Assembly (NCBI GenBank): GCA_028023455.1
Contig: JAQFVV010012982.1
Coordinates: 284,498-348,497 of the forward strand
From: Epiperipatus broadwayi
Taxonomy: Eukaryota; Onychophora; Udeonychophora; Euonychophora; Peripatidae
DNA length: 64,000 bases
Direction of reading: 5' to 3'
Positions 38,556-50,260 of this stretch are shown piece after piece. Both the position numbers and the translations under genes were made by a program. The notes beneath the pieces are model-generated. The model had not been told where the DNA came from and did not search any database. It worked only from the letters and a program-made list of their open reading frames with translations. Position 1 is the stretch's first letter. Every line of letters starts with the position of its first letter.

Positions 38556-38664
38556 TTGAGTAACCGTTAGGTGAAGACCTTTTGAGTAACCGTTAGGTGA
38601 AGCCCTTGCTTTTTTAGTGATCGTTTATGAAGATCTCCTTGAGTAACCGTTTAGGTGAAGACCC
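38556..38664 (+). repeat. Short tandem repeat in the leader
   Basis: Three clear units of about 25 bp share GAGTAACCGTTAGGTGAAG (38556, 38582 and 38639), with a degenerate one between. The same array occurs, inverted and with different copy number, at 63377-63475 in copy 2. A further pair of CCTGAAATAATAGG blocks follows at 38696 and 38763. Confidence 0.8.
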
Positions 38665-40062
38665 TTACACTTTAGAGTTCAGAATTGCTGAGTAGCCTGA
38701 AATAATAGGTCTATGTCTGCAATTGTTGCTTCCGTGTCATAGTTGTGACCAGCGATTACTTGCCTGAAATAATAGGAGTATGCGGTTTGCAATATGACAT
38801 TTTTGTTCTAATAAAGCCATGTACATAATAATAAAAAGAAATATTTGTATAGGTATATCTGTTTGTATATTTATATGTAGTCATATATATGCTTATTTGG
38901 TGTGCACATATTCAATATATGGGTGTATATGGTATACACTTCGTTATAGTTTGGTAAAACCCATTTTTATATAAATGTTTTTTTGAAACAGTTTTTGATC
39001 TCAATGCGTGATTCTGTAAAATTGCTTGATAATTGTTCATCTATTTCGGTTGTGACCAAATGGTAGTTGGTTTCATCCCAGGTTCATAATTCGGAGTGGA
39101 AGTTATCATGGGATTTTACTTATTTTAATTTTTTTTTGTGTATATATTTTATTTTTGTTAATCGTATTTCTAGGCTGTTTAAATTTTTTTGTGTGTCATG
39201 ACCAAAATGGTAACTGGTTTCGATCCCAGGTCAGACAAATTACCGACTTAGTTGTTATACGTCTTAGATTTAAATAATATTGTGTCATTTAAAATAGCAT
39301 TTACTTATTCATGCAGAGATTATTTTTTCGTTCAGCAGAATCAAATTAAATTTTTTTTAAAGTGAACGAAACGCAAAGTAAAATTTTAATTGCATTGAAA
39401 CTTTATAAACCCTTATAAATGTGTGCTTGGATCATTATCCATTAATATGTATATTTGATATGGCCATTGTCTTGTCGACCGGCGCCCTTTTCAAATAAAT
39501 TTGTCGGCACAAGTGCAATTTCTCATATCGGATATCAAATAAACTAAATTATAGTAGATGATCAAAATAACAATGTATGCTTAGTGAGCCAAAATAATTT
39601 TAAACATGACATGTATATTTTGCTCACATATTTCTTATATATATATACTTGTATTAATGTAAATGCATTTTTTAGTTGTTTCAGGTGTCAGAGAAAGCCA
39701 GGTCAAGCTGTAAGTGGATTATTTCAGTTATATTAACATAGCAATGATATTTTAATGAAATATAAATGAAGTAAAGTGAGGAGAATAATATGTGGTATAG
39801 TTATTAAAGACAGACACGGCAGGATTTTTTATATTTTCATGTATAAACAGATACATATAGGCATAGGATTAAAATAGGACCTCGTAGTAGGCAAAGTTAG
39901 TTTCTGAAACATAAATAAAGAATTTAGAATATTTGACTTATTTTTTTTAGAACAAAAATTTTTTTTTCCTCTTCACATACAGGATATAGCTCCTAGATAT
40001 ACATAATACAATATACTTATATAGATTGTATAAGAATTGCTATTAGAAATAAATTGTGACCC

Positions 40063-41172
40063 TTGTGTAGCAGCAAAAATAGGCAAAAAATGGACCAACA
40101 GACGGACGCACATTATGACAGTGAGGAGGAGGTAGTACTCAATATTCCCAAGAGGCCAACAGGTACTCATAATGCAGAAGAGCATAACTTTGATGCTTTC
40201 ATCAAAGAAGTGAGACATGAAAGGGAAATGATGATGAACATGTTTCAAGAATTCATGAATGTGACATCACAACGACTAAACCGTTTGGAGGAAAACATGG
40301 GTCTCCAGCAACAACATACCAGAACAAAAGTATGGCCAGATGAGGATACTCAGTTAAAATGGCAACAGAAACAAGATGATACACAACCTAAATCATTGAT
40401 CGATAATGAAGTAGAGAAGGATCATGTATGCCTGGGACACGTGGTCAAGCATCAAATACAGGAGGGAGAAGACAATGGACAGATGGATGTGGATAAAGGG
40501 AAATGAACATTCATCAACAGATCAATCCAATCAAGGCGCAACAAGGTAACCAAATCCTTACGCCTATAATAATCAACCCGTAACGTCTCCGGTGGCAAAA
40601 TTGCATATACAAGGTTTTAGAGGGGAACCGGGTGGAAACCCTAGACACCACCTTGATAGTTTAAAGGATGTTTTTCAAGTCCCAGAATATGACTGAACAA
40701 GAAAAAGTGGCGTATCTCCAGTCATCATTTCAAAGAATCTGCAAGAGACTGGTGGAATACTCTAATCTATACAACCGTAAACATTTATGGAATATGAGAA
40801 GGCAATAATGTCAATGTACTGGAGTGCAGAGCGGCAGGAAGGTTTGATGTATTCCATAATGCATGAAACATACCCAGCTAACCATCAAGAGACTTATGCT
40901 CAGTTTTTTGTTAGGCAGGTAAATCGCATTAAAGCCCTAACTGCATTCAATTATCCAGAAATGCAGATAGTAAGGATGATTAGACACAACATGCCACCCT
41001 GGATTAGGAAAATATTAATAGGCACTCAAATGCAGGATATTCAAGGCACGATTCGGATACTAACTGACATTGATTATGGAACTTAGAAGAAAACCAAAAT
41101 GATAGGGTCATGAACCCGTCCAAAAATACAAGGCAGTATATACCACCGGATCCCGGAAAGTTTAGAAATTAA
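40063..41172 (+). pseudogene. Broken gag fused to the end of pol, copy 1
   Basis: The first open piece (40063-40506, 147 codons) is acidic at its start and has a coiled-coil-like segment (MFQEFMNVTSQRLNRLEENM). After a stop, other frames continue with FRGEPGGNPRHHLDSL and MTEQEKVAYL. The open piece at 40787-41086 holds the capsid-like core with MYWSAERQEGLMYSIMHE and YPEMQIVRMIRHNMPPWIRK. After a short gap another frame ends in YIPPDPGKFRN and a stop at 41172. The same PPDPGKFR ending closes the integrase remnant of copy 2, so it is the end of pol. No CCHC knuckle, protease or polymerase lies between, so most of pol is deleted. True start may be the inner Met near 40090. Confidence 0.75.
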
Positions 41173-41409
41173 AAACATAAATATAGCTAGTCAGACTAAA
41201 ACAACACGGACTTAATTTAAAATATAGGAGAGTGAATGAGGGATAAACCGTTTTTATAGTAACAATATAGAAAGATTATTAGTAGTAGCAAATCAAACAT
41301 TATGAACAAAGAGTAGGCTTGAACTCTACAAGTAGCAATTTTTACCTCTGACCTGAATCAACAGCATTTTTTTTAAAACATTTTTTTTTTGCTCACTAAC
41401 TATTGGAAA

Positions 41410-43472
41410 TGAAGCAATGGATCCGAAGCCCGATCCATGCTTCATTCTTTAAACTTAATTAGTATTGTAGATCTAAATTGAGTTTATAGTTCAATATCAG
41501 CAGGGTTTTGCATTAGAGTTAAAAATAGATTTATTGGTTAAGATATTACAGTTAAATATTTTATTTTAAATAAATTTCATTCTATTGATAAAAATTGTTA
41601 ACCTATTAGTCAAACATATATATACATCTAGTATATATATGAGTTAATGCAAAATTCTGCTGAAATAAGATGCTTATTCTATTGTAAAATAATAATATAT
41701 TGTTGTTCAAATTTTATTAAAATATTTAGTATGATTTGATTTTGAGATAAGCCCACCAACATTTCTGAAAGAATGTATATTTTAATTAGTGAGCCGTTCA
41801 AGTCTAATTAAAGATGGCATTTTCTTTCTCGTTTTAATTAATAGAATTCCAACTTTAAAGTAAGAAAGTTAGAGTAAAAAAAAATTGAAGTTATTTTTAG
41901 AACGTGTTGTTTAAAAAAAGGGGGGCTTATCAAGATCTCATAGACTATATGACAATGGAAGGTAGCTGGCAGAGAAAGTGATAAATAGTAGGGAGAACAA
42001 AAGAGATGATTATTCAGACTTTTCTTTTTGAAGGAGTCATTTGATTCTGATTTTGCTTGTGAAGGCGATTTATTAAGATTTTTTCTTGCTGTTTTATTCC
42101 AAGTTTTCTGGAGAGTACATTCAGATTTCTTTGGGAGAAATCCTTTAGATTTTGCCATTTGCTGATTGAAGGTAAAAAAAGTTATACAGCTGTCATTTTC
42201 AAACAATGGAGAAGTTGAAACCGGCTCAAGTTAAAACCAACCGTATTTTGAGTAAAATGAGATATTCATTAGTAAATTCATAGCTTTGCCTATCGCCGGG
42301 GTTCCAATACCAATTCAAATGCCTTAACATCCAATCAATAACCATCTGAACTCTATGCCGTGTCTGGAGAACTTTTCATGGAAAGTCATACTTCATATTT
42401 TCATTATTAAACCGGATAAACACCTATCGTCGGTCGGATCAATCCACGGACCCTAGGGAACATCACGGAAAAATGACCGTACCTTATCTACTATATTAAT
42501 CATCTCTGGTATGCTATACTTTTGATTCATATTGTTTTATTGTTGTATTGCAATATATGTCTTGCTATGTAAACATTTTATGAATTGAACCTTAAATATA
42601 TTTTTGGATCATCTAGCTATATGGTAACCTTTTTACCTTCAGCTACTTCCTCCTTGTCAACCGATTGCAAATATTTAGTATTTCAGTTACGGTAATTTAA
42701 TAGTTAACTTTTTGTCATTTGAAATCCTCTTTCCAATTTTATTTATGTTGTTAATTAAATCCAAGTCAGTTTCTTTTTGTGCCAACTTGATTCTTTGATA
42801 ACACCTTTTTTGTCCGCCATTTGCTTTATCACGTATATTTGATTTAGCTATATACGTTCTAAGTCATTTTAAACACGGGTTTTTAGCGAAGCCAATAAGA
42901 AATGCTTGCGAAAGGTTTTATTATCTATCGACTTTATCGAGAAGATCGAGTTGGGAATTTTTTTTATAAAATTGGGAAGAAAGAATTTGACCAAACCTAT
43001 TAACTTGCTTTCTTTTTATTGTCTAATTAGTTTGTTGCAGTAATTTAGGGGAATAGCGTGAGGCCCCTTAAAGCCTTATTCATATTCTAAAGCCATTAAT
43101 TAAACATTATTTAATTATCAAAAACTTGAGTTTCTTAGTTATATTAAATGCTTTATTTTACTTTTCAATGATCCAGGCAACGCGAAACGCAAAACACCAA
43201 CACATATCTTTTTATGTACTTTACACATTTAGCTTTTAGCTCTTTAGGATTTCCGTCCATGTCTCTACCGCTGTTGCTAAGCTTTGTGGCCGGTTGAAAA
43301 ATAATTTATGCATGGCTCAGATGGTGTTGTTTGTTTGTGATCAGCCCCTCGAGAACAGGCGAATGGGCAGAGGGTCATATGTATTCTTGATTTATATCGT
43401 CTTTCGTATGGTTGGCCTTGAGAGGCTAGTATTCCTAATCGGTTAAATCTACACATCATCTGATCTGTCACA
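41410..43472 (+). repeat. 3' LTR of copy 1
   Basis: It begins TGAAGCAATGG and ends CTGTCACA, and is followed by CTAT. Open frames inside it on either strand (for example 41838-42206 and 43277-43471) are chance readings of LTR sequence. Confidence 0.9.
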
Positions 43473-43654
43473 CTATGCTAATATATAAATATATAAACAT
43501 AAGACTTACCAATTAACAGGCAAGCAACAAACATTAAGATCATGGAATTGTGGGAAAGTTAGAATTTCAAGGCTTTAGTTGACACAGATTACTGAGATAA
43601 TCAAAAGCACTCCTAAATGGATAAAATTTTTAATAATTTAGTTACTGTATTTAC
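43473..43654. mobile_element. Foldback element, outer right arm
   Basis: This is the reverse complement of 34743-34917 with few changes, beginning at the duplicated CTAT and ending with GTTACTGTATTTAC. It shows that the LTR element split the right arm of the foldback. Confidence 0.85.
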
Positions 43655-43859
43655 CCCAATTTAATACAATATACTTTTGAAATACTTTTATGGGAAAGGG
43701 GGAAGAATTCAAAATTTAATGTTATGATTTTAAAACAGTCGATTATGATTAATGTTGTTATTGTTAATATAAATTTTCGTGTAAATATAGAAATTTTTAT
43801 GTATATGTTAGAAATGCAGTAATAAATATTAGTTTATGTTATTAAATGAGGCATATATA

Positions 43860-44640
43860 TTTCATTAAGAGTAGTCTTTAGTAAGTGTGATCATTCATCA
43901 TCAATGGTTGAATATTAGTTGTTTAAGATATGATTAAATATGCTAAGATTAACAATAATTATGAATTTCTTTAAAAATTAAGTTTTATAGTTTAGGCTCA
44001 GTCCTAAAGCTGTGGTTGAAACCATTGTCATTATCATTATCATTATCATCATCGTCATCACCGGTTTTAATTAATGAGCTGTTTAAATGTTCAAAGGCCA
44101 TAAATAAATATTGATTTCTTAATATTTAGTGATTTCTTAAGTAATATTATAACCACCATTCCATCATCTATTTCATGCAAGGATGAGGAATTGCCATCCT
44201 AAATTAATAGTAATCTGAGCTAGTAAAACTTATAAAAATATTGAAACACATTTGTTCTGCTAAGATCTAAAAAATGATTTATGTCTAATGAATTCCACTT
44301 TAGTTTGAAGATGTTTTATGCTTACTTAGATATTAGTGCATGCAGTGATATGGCTCTAAAAAGCAAAATCTTCCATGTTTATTAGAAATAAAGTACCAAA
44401 AAGGGATTCAAACCCTGTACATGTGAAAAGGTTATTAGATATAACTATATCTAGATTCAAATAATCTAGTGGCGCCCTGCTAGACCATATTCACTTGGTA
44501 TTTGTTTGGATATGCACTTAACATCAAACCAAGAAATGAAAGTGGATAAAATCTAGCTGTCTACATATACCTATGCAGATATTTTATTGAGTTACTAGTA
44601 CTCTACCTCATGTGATTTCCATGTACCTGAGTTATAATAA
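43860..44640. repeat. Dispersed repeat related to 49545-50700
   Basis: It has the same order of blocks as 49545-50700: GATCATTCATCATCA-type units, an AATCATCATC/ATTATCATC run, a GGCCATAAATAAAT-type block, then a tRNA-like segment with TCTAGTGGCGCC. The copy here is shorter, with fewer units. Confidence 0.5.
44400..44492 (-). mobile_element. tRNA-derived SINE-like segment
   Basis: On the minus strand TGGTCTAGCAGG (44476-44487) fits the polymerase III A box and GGTTTGAATCC (44404-44414) fits the B box. Spacing is longer than in a tRNA. A GGGCGCCACTAG block follows the A box. A related segment with a poorer A box lies at about 50504-50581. No tRNA cloverleaf can be drawn, so a SINE head or tRNA relic is the better reading. 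Confidence 0.4.
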
Positions 44641-45050
44641 TTGTTATTAATAATTTGTTTATAATTATTGATATTGTGATATCTTGAGGAATCTAATTAT
44701 AGAAGTATGTTTTATTTAATCCAATGACCCTTAATATGATTGATAATTCAGTCTGACCTTTTTGTTTAATAGCCACTACTCAGGTATTCTTCTCATAATT
44801 TAATTTAAGCTACAATGGTTTTCGTTTATTAGTTACAAGATTTATATTTGAATCATTTCTTAATTATTTAATACATTTGGATCATTTGATCATCTTTATT
44901 AAGATACAATGAATACTTGAATATTTGAGATTTTAATAATATTTGGATTTTTGACAAATCCAATGATATTTTAATATACAATTGAATTCTCTTTAATATG
45001 TTACAATGGACTTTTTGAACTCCTTTAATTTAGGTTACATATATATGTTT

Positions 45051-45058
45051 TATATATA

Positions 45059-45125
<67 letters not shown>
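45051..45125. repeat. (TA)n microsatellite
   Basis: A nearly pure alternating A/T run of about 75 bp. Confidence 0.95.
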
Positions 45126-45129
<4 letters not shown>

Positions 45130-45587
45130 CAAAAGTTATGCTAGGAAGTAAAAAAGCTGAATATTAAAAAAACTCTATTTTCTGTGGATGTTTTCACTAA
45201 CAGTTGTGTATTTTATTAGTTCAGAAATTATATTAGTTCATATGCATGTATAAGTATCAAATACTACAATGTTAAGAAGGTTGAAATTATAATAATTCAA
45301 ATACTTAAAAGACTTAATAATTCCCAAAATGAGAATGACTAAGAAATCACTTCAGAATCTGGATACTAAACATATTTAAATCAGTCAGGCAACTGTGTAA
45401 ACTCAAGAATTAAAATCTAATATGCATATTGAATGTCTTTAGAAAAATTTAACTTTATTTAAATATTTCAAATACATTCAACTGTTTGTAATAGCACATC
45501 AAACAAGTTAGTTTATGCACAACATTTCAAGAGTATTATACTCCCTTTTTTTTCAAATGTTGCTGGCCTGACCAATGACATTACTAG

Positions 45588-45668
45588 CATGGGATTCGAA
45601 CCTGGACCTTTAGATTTTTGAGTATTGAATTTTTAAGGTAATGCTCTAACCAACTCATCCATCCTGCC
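45588..45668 (-). mobile_element. tRNA-like sequence, probable SINE head or tRNA relic
   Basis: Minus-strand GGCAGGATGGATGAGTTGG resembles the start of a leucine-type tRNA with its A box. CTTAAAAATTCAA sits where the anticodon arm would be, and GGTTCGAATCC is a perfect B box at the right place. The 3' side does not pair with the 5' acceptor strand, so it is not a functional tRNA. On the coding strand it directly follows a PLE endonuclease fragment whose open frame reads into the A box. Confidence 0.6.
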
Positions 45669-46022
45669 AAAGGCAACCTTCTGTAGAAATTTCATAACAT
45701 TATCTATGAGGTTCCTCCTGATTTCTCCACTTTTAAGAGCAAAGTTGATTAGTGGTTTCCATACATTATGTATAATCACACTAGGTTGGCTTATAGGATT
45801 TTTTGTCATTGTCATGTGAGCAGATTTTTTAAATTTTCTTCTTTGTACCTTTTCTTCTCTATCCAATATTTTTGTATTTTCCCAACTGAACATATGTTCA
45901 TTGGCACATACATGGTCTGTTACCTTAGACACATCTGATTTCTCTCTACTAATCATCAGTTTGGGTTCTTGACATTCAATATGCATATTAGATGATGAAA
46001 ATAGTCCAATATAAAAATACAA
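45669..46022 (-). pseudogene. Penelope-like endonuclease, C-terminal fragment
   Basis: Residues 29-91 of the open frame that starts at 46022 follow the C-terminal half of the PLE GIY-YIG domain: SDVSKVTDHVCANEH, then FSWENTKILDRE, then KFKKSAHMTMTKNPISQ, and VWKPLI. In the family a Glu normally stands in the R-x-x-x-E-a block; here the stretch reads RRKFKKSAHM with Lys, so the catalytic Glu seems lost. The GIY and YIG halves are not readable upstream. The frame stays open to 45633, into the tRNA-like segment. This is a different PLE lineage from 16383-16760, judging by sequence style. Confidence 0.65.
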
Positions 46023-48529
46023 CTAGAACACCACCATCAAAACCTTCAGGAAAACATCAAGAATTAAAACTTTTAATGTGTGATATTTCTTCTTACCATG
46101 ATAAAATAGAAGTATTATGTAAAAAAGTATGTTAATCTAATGAGCAGATTATCCATTAATCATCTAAAAATGGGCCATAGATTTAGTATTCAGGAGTCTG
46201 TCTTGCTAACTAATTTTGTATAAAATGAACATTACAGTATAAAACTTCTTAATTATTTTAAAAGTTAAATATATCTATTTTTTCTCACACTAATTTTTTG
46301 CATCTACTAGAGTAAAGAACAACCTTCTTTAAAAAATGTCACTCTTTAGTAATTGTGAATTTAAATCATATAGGATCTCATCCCACACATACATATTCTT
46401 AAATTTAAAAAAAAATATTTTTATTTATATATCTTTATGTGTGTAGTTATTGTATACATTAATAAGCAGTATTATTAATAAAGCATTGGTGAAAAAGTGA
46501 ACATTACAGGAAGTATTATTATTTACAATAGACTTATATTAAATAAAAGCAATGTTATTTAGCTTAGTTTCTTTAAAATAAAACAAATAGATAAAAGGTC
46601 ACTACGGTCAATAAATTAATAGGATGGTAAGGCATATGTTTTTCTGTTATTTGAAAATAGAGACAGTATGAATGTGTAACTAAAGAAAAACAGACATTTA
46701 TAATTACCCATAAATTATAGATTTTATTTTTATAATTTCTGGGTGTTTAAATTGTCAAAAGGGAGAGAAATACTTTGACAATGGAACTATTAATTTCTTT
46801 TTAATTGCTTTTGACTAAACATTCTGTTTTATATCTCAGATGACATTTATTTTTGTGGGAAGAAACTTTTAACATGGACAAGGTTGAGGGGGGTGACAAA
46901 ACTGGCAGATATTTAAAAACTGCTGAGAGGAAAGAGAGAGATTGTGCAAGGGTTATTCAGGGGAGTATCTTTCAAGCTCTGAGAAACAGAGATGATTTTT
47001 TTTTCTTTTCAACTTTTTCTCTTAGAAAAAGTTAAAGCAAAATGTCAAACTCTTGCTTTGAACAGCATGGCAGAAATTGTGATGATGTCTATGGCAGGTA
47101 AGTTAGTCTGGAGGGATGGATCAAGATTAATTCCCTAAAAAGAAGTTGAAGAAAACAAAATAAAATGGTGTTCTAAAAAACATTTACAAACTGCTACTGC
47201 AGAAAGAAAATGAAAATGGTGTTTATATATTTTTCTAGTTATAAGACAACAAATATGCTTTGCTAATCTTGCTATTTTGTTCTCTAAAATCTAACATCAT
47301 GGGTTGATTCACTAATCTATCTGTGGACTCACATATAAATCATTAATATTTAAAGAATGGCTGAGTTTAAAACCAACCACATGTGCTGTCTGAGATACTT
47401 CTGTTTTGTCTCCTGTCCTATTAAAGGATTATCATCTTTGAGGGGAGGGAGAAGGGAAAAGAAGAGAAAGAGAATAAAATGTATGAAAGCCATACAACCA
47501 ACCTCAACTAGTCTACAAATCAGGGTTTTTTAAAGTATCTTCATATTCATCACAAGTTTCTGCAATAACTTTTAAAATGGTAGGAACAAGCTAAACCAAC
47601 CAGTTGAAGCTATAAATAAGAGAGAGGTCTGATATTTGAACCTGGGACACCAATAAGAACTGAGAATGGATCGGGTAACTTTAAAATTTGATTAACTATT
47701 TTTTTTACTTATTTAAAAGTAATCATTGCAGCTCTTTTAATAGTCAAACATTTTTTTCTTTTAATACAGAAACATTAAAAGTTTGTTTATTGATTGTATT
47801 ATTATCATTATTGCATAATAACACTTGCACGTACAATTTAAAATTTATTAAACTTAATTTTTCATTATCTTTTGATATTTTTTTTATATTATTGTAATAC
47901 TAAAATGTCTTTTTATTATTGTTACTTATTCAGTGCAATAATTGAGCAACCTATCAATATATGCTTTATAATGTTTTTTTTATTTATTTATTTACATTTT
48001 GTATAATTTGTGTTTGCTAAAGATTTAATAATATTTTTTTATATTTTTTTTATATATTTGTGATTTATATATTAATGCATAATGTCAAGGAACACATTTT
48101 AACATAATATATGTTGACATATCACAGTGTGTGTGCATGTGTAACTGCTTATACAAACAAGTCAAAAATAGGTTAGTCTAAAGTCTCATTGATTAATAAT
48201 TATTTTAAGGGAGCAAATTAAAGAGCAGGTAAGTAAATACACACATACTGACATATGTAACAAGTAGGGAAAATATTGAATAAGCACTCAGTAGAATATT
48301 TTTTATGGCATTTTAAATCAGCTTATTTTAAAATAGGTCGGAACATGAATATATATTTAAGTTTATTTGGTTATGCATACAGTGTTAAATATTTTGTTTT
48401 AATTATGATTTCATTGATATTGCAGTCAATTATATAATTAGCAATTTGTTTTATTAAAAGGAAGAATATTAATAAATATAATAATACCATATTTGGTTTC
48501 CAAGTTCTTATTATTAGTAGTATTGTTAA
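46023..48529. other. Non-coding stretch of mixed composition
   Basis: No gene is supportable. A 60-codon frame at 46853-47035 has a charged composition but matches no family. The patch at 47340-47680 is more complex and ends with GATATTTGAACCTGGGAC, the complement of a weak B box, without a partner A box. Confidence 0.4.
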
Positions 48530-49515
48530 TAATATTTTAATTTGCAAAGTGCTGATAGTTGAAAATTGAAATAAATCGAGATAGTGCTCATTACAATACT
48601 TAACTGACAGCCAATCAGATGGCACACATAGCTGTCAAAAATGACATCCAAACCCAAACACACAACAAAGATTTTACAAAAAAAGCATGGCCACCCTTTT
48701 CTCTACTCTTCTTTCTATATATCTAAGCCAGTCATAAGCATTTAGGTTTAAAAGCTTAAAGCTTTAAATATCTTCACAATTAACTCACTGAGTCTGAATC
48801 ATAAACATACAATGCAAAGTTCTATGATTTATTACAAAGTAGTTTTTAGAATACATAAAAATTATTAAAAATGTAAATAATATTTTAATTTGTGAAACAC
48901 CAATAGTTGAAAATTGAAATAAATTAAGATACTGCAAATCTCTAGCATTCGTTACAATACTTAACTGAGAGCCAATCAGATGGCACAGATAGCTGTCAAA
49001 AATGACATCCAAACCCAAACACACAACAAAGATTTTATGAGAAAAGCATGGCCACCCTTTTCTCTATGCTTCTTTTTATATATCTAAGGCAGTCATAAGC
49101 ATTTAGGTTTGAAAGCTTGAAGCTTTAAATATCTTCACAAATAACCCACTGAGTCTAAATCATAAACGTACAATGTGAAATCCTATGATTTACTATGAAG
49201 TAGTTTTTAGAATACATAACAAGCAGTAAAGAATGTAAATAATATTTTAATTTGCGAAGCACGATAAGTTGAAAATTAAAATAAATCGAGATACTGCAAA
49301 TCTCTAGCACTCATTACATTATAATACTTAACTGACAGCCAATCAGATGGCACAGATAGATTTCGTGTTGTATGTTTATGATTTAGACTCAGTGGGTTAT
49401 TTGTGAAGATATTTAAAACTTCAACCTTTCAAACCTAAATGCCTATGACTGGCTTAGATATATAGAAAGAAGAGTAGAGAAAAGGGTGGCCACCCTTTTC
49501 TCATAAAATCTTTAT
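48530..49515 (+). repeat. About 355-bp tandem array ending in an inverted piece
   Basis: Each unit starts AATATTTTAATTTG. Unit 1 is 48530-48876, unit 2 is 48877-49235, and unit 3 is cut at about 49360. Shared blocks include AGCCAATCAGATGGCACA and AGCATGGCCACCCTTTTCTC. From 49361 to 49515 the array continues as the reverse complement of the middle of unit 2 (the 49020-49160 part). Units differ by scattered substitutions, so the array is not very recent. It is non-coding; its minus-strand open frames (48371-49024) are chance. Confidence 0.85.
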
Positions 49516-49544
49516 TAGTATTGTTGTTGTTTTTTTCTTGATTT

Positions 49545-50260
49545 TATCATTTTAATCATAATCAATCATCATCACTCGTAAATGGTAAGTGTTGGATAGT
49601 AATTTACATATAATAATGTTTTGGGATCACACTTTACATAAAACCAAGTTTTAAGTAATTATAGGTTAATAGCAAAAAGCTAAAATTTTATGTTGTGCCA
49701 ATGGGTTTTGACCATCATCATGAATGGTGGATATTACTGGTTAACTCACCATTTGAGCAAATAATGTTTCAAGCAAATAATTATAAATTTATAAGAATCT
49801 AAATTTTATGTTATGAGATTCATCTGATAAATATTGGTAATTAAATCCCATTTTAAATATAATAATGTTTTGAGTAAATAGTGGTTTATAAAAAGTTACA
49901 TATCATGTGATGCGATTTGTTATGATCATTCATCATCACTGGTAAATATTGATGATTAAGCTATCATTTTAAATATAATAATAATTTAAGTAAATAACCA
50001 TAAATGTATAAAAGGCTAGATTTTAGGCTGTGAGATTCATTATGATCAGTTTTCATCGATAGTGAATATTAATAATTAAATCCCAATTAATAATTAAATC
50101 CCAGTTTAAACATAATATGGTTTCAAGTAAGTGCTTATATGTTTATAAAAGATAAATTTGTTGTTGTGAGTTCATTATAAAGGCTGGGGCTGGAATCATC
50201 ATCATCATCACCATTATACCACAATTAATAATTAAAATTTAAATAAATAGGTTTAATGGC
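49545..50260 (+). repeat. Degenerate tandem array of about 120 bp units
   Basis: Five or six diverged units share the order: GATCATTCATCATCA-type start, GGTAAATATTGATGATTAA, CATTTTAAATATAATAATG, TTTAAGTAAATAA and TTTATAAAAG. It ends with an ATCATCATCATCACC run near 50200. Related sequence lies at 43860-44100. Confidence 0.65.

Larger units (their letters stand above)
35307..43472 (+). mobile_element. LTR retrotransposon, copy 1 (internally deleted)
   Basis: The element is 8166 bp long, with LTRs of 2088 and 2063 bp and an internal region of about 4.0 kb. The internal region has a long untranslated leader (about 37395-40060), a broken gag and only the last codons of pol. The LTRs start with TG and end with CA, and a 4-bp duplication flanks the element. 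Gag type, primer-site type and the pol end fit a Ty3-like or related element. It lacks protease, reverse transcriptase, RNase H and most of integrase, so it could move only with enzymes from a related element. A second copy lies at 53571 onward on the minus strand. Confidence 0.9.

Noticed and set aside
38556-38664. Short spaced repeats that could suggest a CRISPR array
   Set aside because: Animal retrotransposon context, irregular spacing, almost no spacers and no cas genes.
41838-42206. 122-codon minus-strand frame inside the 3' LTR
   Set aside because: The matching stretch of the 5' LTR and of copy 2 does not keep it open, so it is chance.
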